64,000 nt of DNA from Blastocystis sp. Blastoise (Eukaryota; Sar; Bigyra; Opalinata; Blastocystidae). Every line of letters begins with the position of its first letter. Positions within the stretch are counted from its first letter, which is position 1. The position numbers and the translations under genes are program-made. Shown one piece after another: positions 62,967-64,000 of the stretch. The DNA lies in the NCBI GenBank assembly GCA_039096225.1, contig JBBPEB010000015.1:2158001-2222000 (forward strand), written 5' to 3'. The notes beneath the pieces are model-generated. The model worked only from the letters and a program-made list of their open reading frames with translations. It made no database searches and was not told the DNA's origin.

Positions 62967-63528
62967 ATGAATGCGTTTGGTATGTTTATTTTTATAGATA
63001 TAATATGACTTTGCAGGTTTTCATGTTGATCCTGAGTGCTTAGCTGTTTTCAACGAGTTGAAGATTCGAAGAAAGCATCGTTATATTGTTTATGGTTTAA
63101 AAGAAAATACATTTTGTGTTGATCATATAGGTAGTCGAGAAGAAGAAGATAGTGATTTCGTAAAGTATTTGAATACAACAGAAGCTAAATATATTGTTAC
63201 AGATCATGATTATGTCATTACTGATCAATACAGTATGCAAGGACGTCCTCAATCAAAAATATTTTTTATCAGCTGGATTCCTACTGCTTGTCCTGTTGAT
63301 ATGAAAATGGCTTTTACTGCTTCGAAATTTGATTTTAAAAACACATTTAGGTATATATGAATACAAATGAATCATCTTTCAAAATTATAATTTGTTTCTT
63401 AACTACTATTTTTTATTTTCCTTAGTGGAGTTGTAGATGTCGATGTGTTTTCTTTACCTGAAATATATAGTTTATTAGGCGATGAAGAAAGTGACGATAG
63501 CGATAGTGATAGTGATTCTTCAGAATAA
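62967..63528 (+). CDS. ADF/cofilin
   Basis: Three exons (62967-62979, 63017-63350, 63426-63528) give 149 aa. The first exon is only 13 nt (MNAF plus one base), the usual position of the first intron in ADF genes. Sequence landmarks: GFHVDPECLAVFNELKIRRK, HRYIVYGL, KYIVTDHDY, KIFFISWIPTACPVDMKMAF (the long actin-binding helix region W.P..A....KM.) and a short C-terminal part LPEIYSLLG. An acidic Ser-Asp tail (DDSDSDSDSSE) follows and could be a casein kinase 2 substrate. ADF/cofilin severs and depolymerises actin filaments. Confidence 0.93.
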
Positions 63529-63780
63529 TAATATTTGTATATATTGTTGTTTAAAAAGATAAATTATATATAATAAATACTTTAATTTTTTTGTCTCTTA
63601 TCTTTAAAAGTATTTTTGATATATATGAATTTCTTTTGGATTAGTATTTCAATAGTAGGTAGTTTTTTAACTATATTGTTGTGTATCAATAAATTTGGAA
63701 ACAAATTTATTTTTTGATGAAATTAAAATAATAAATACTATAACAAAACAATACATACTATTTCTTTAAAAAACAGGATA

Positions 63781-63961
63781 TCATACAAAAATGGATCCTT
63801 CTTTTCGAATTCTTTTTGTGATTTCAATTGCTAAATCTGTTCTTAAATTCAGTTCATATTCTGTTTCCACTGGATGTATATTTAAGAGTGTTGAGAGGGT
63901 ATTGAAGTCAGGAATAGAATCAAAACATATAATTGCTTCAGGTAATGAATAGAAAGGTCTA
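63781..63961 (-). CDS. Last exon of an unrecognised gene
   Basis: Open minus-strand exon after a TTCTTTAG acceptor, reading PFYSLPEAIICFDSIPDFNT, LNIHPVETEYELNLRTD, LAIEITKRIRKEGSIFV and TGA at 63781. The rest lies beyond the window. No family recognised. Confidence 0.5.
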
Positions 63962-64000
63962 AAGAATAGAATATTGAAAAAGAATCAAATAATAATGATT

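Overview
The window is a very AT-rich, intron-dense stretch of nuclear DNA from a unicellular eukaryote whose lineage I could not fix. Support for this: short introns (about 20-120 nt, most starting GTATAT and ending TATATAG), standard stop codons, asparagine and serine homopolymers, mitochondrial presequences, an organellar-type glutamyl-tRNA synthetase, coronin, ADF/cofilin, ESCRT proteins, an SZT2-like TORC1 regulator and at least one convincing U12-type AT-AC intron. Amoeboid or flagellate protists fit; nothing looks prokaryotic or viral. Most coding entries below are exon chains assembled by eye, so outer limits are better supported than every internal junction.

Layout: 1-1852 SZT2-like (minus, runs off the left edge); 2166-3654 mitochondrial peroxiredoxin fused to thioredoxin (minus); 4696-5649 small type I membrane protein (plus); 6817-10081 membrane-anchored M11 metallopeptidase with a polyproline tail (plus); 10546-12276 UEV-protein kinase fusion (minus); 12919-13395 small CaaX protein (plus). 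From 13934 to 20923 lies a candidate 7-kb DNA element with CACTA-type terminal inverted repeats and an ATA target duplication. It carries three or four minus-strand exon chains (one unknown, one long helical protein, one fibro-slime-type secreted protein) and ends 17 bp before the start codon of a tRNA-dihydrouridine synthase (20941-23207, plus).

Then come a bromodomain protein (23465-26938, minus), VPS20/CHMP6 (27198-28419, minus), tRNA-Arg(ACG) (28817-28890), an intronless RBR-ZZ ubiquitin ligase (29068-30201, minus), a large protein joining AIR9-like modules to four EH domains (30583-35915, minus), a SAYSvFN-SEC-C fusion (37065-37864, plus), mitochondrial GluRS (38455-41347, plus), an MIT-like protein with polyasparagine (41542-43266, minus), an odd tRNA-like gene (44985-45087), MSH6 with PIP box and Tudor domain (45356-52687, minus), coronin (53643-56163, plus), a large mosaic surface protein (56757-62435, minus), ADF/cofilin (62967-63528, plus) and the last exon of an unknown gene (63781-63961, minus).

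Themes: there are no operons, but several genes serve membrane traffic and the actin cortex (UEV-kinase, VPS20, MIT protein, EH protein, coronin, cofilin, polyproline-tailed protease). Domain fusions are unusually frequent. Intergenic DNA is of mixed sequence, while introns are full of TA, TAA and TTTA microsatellites.
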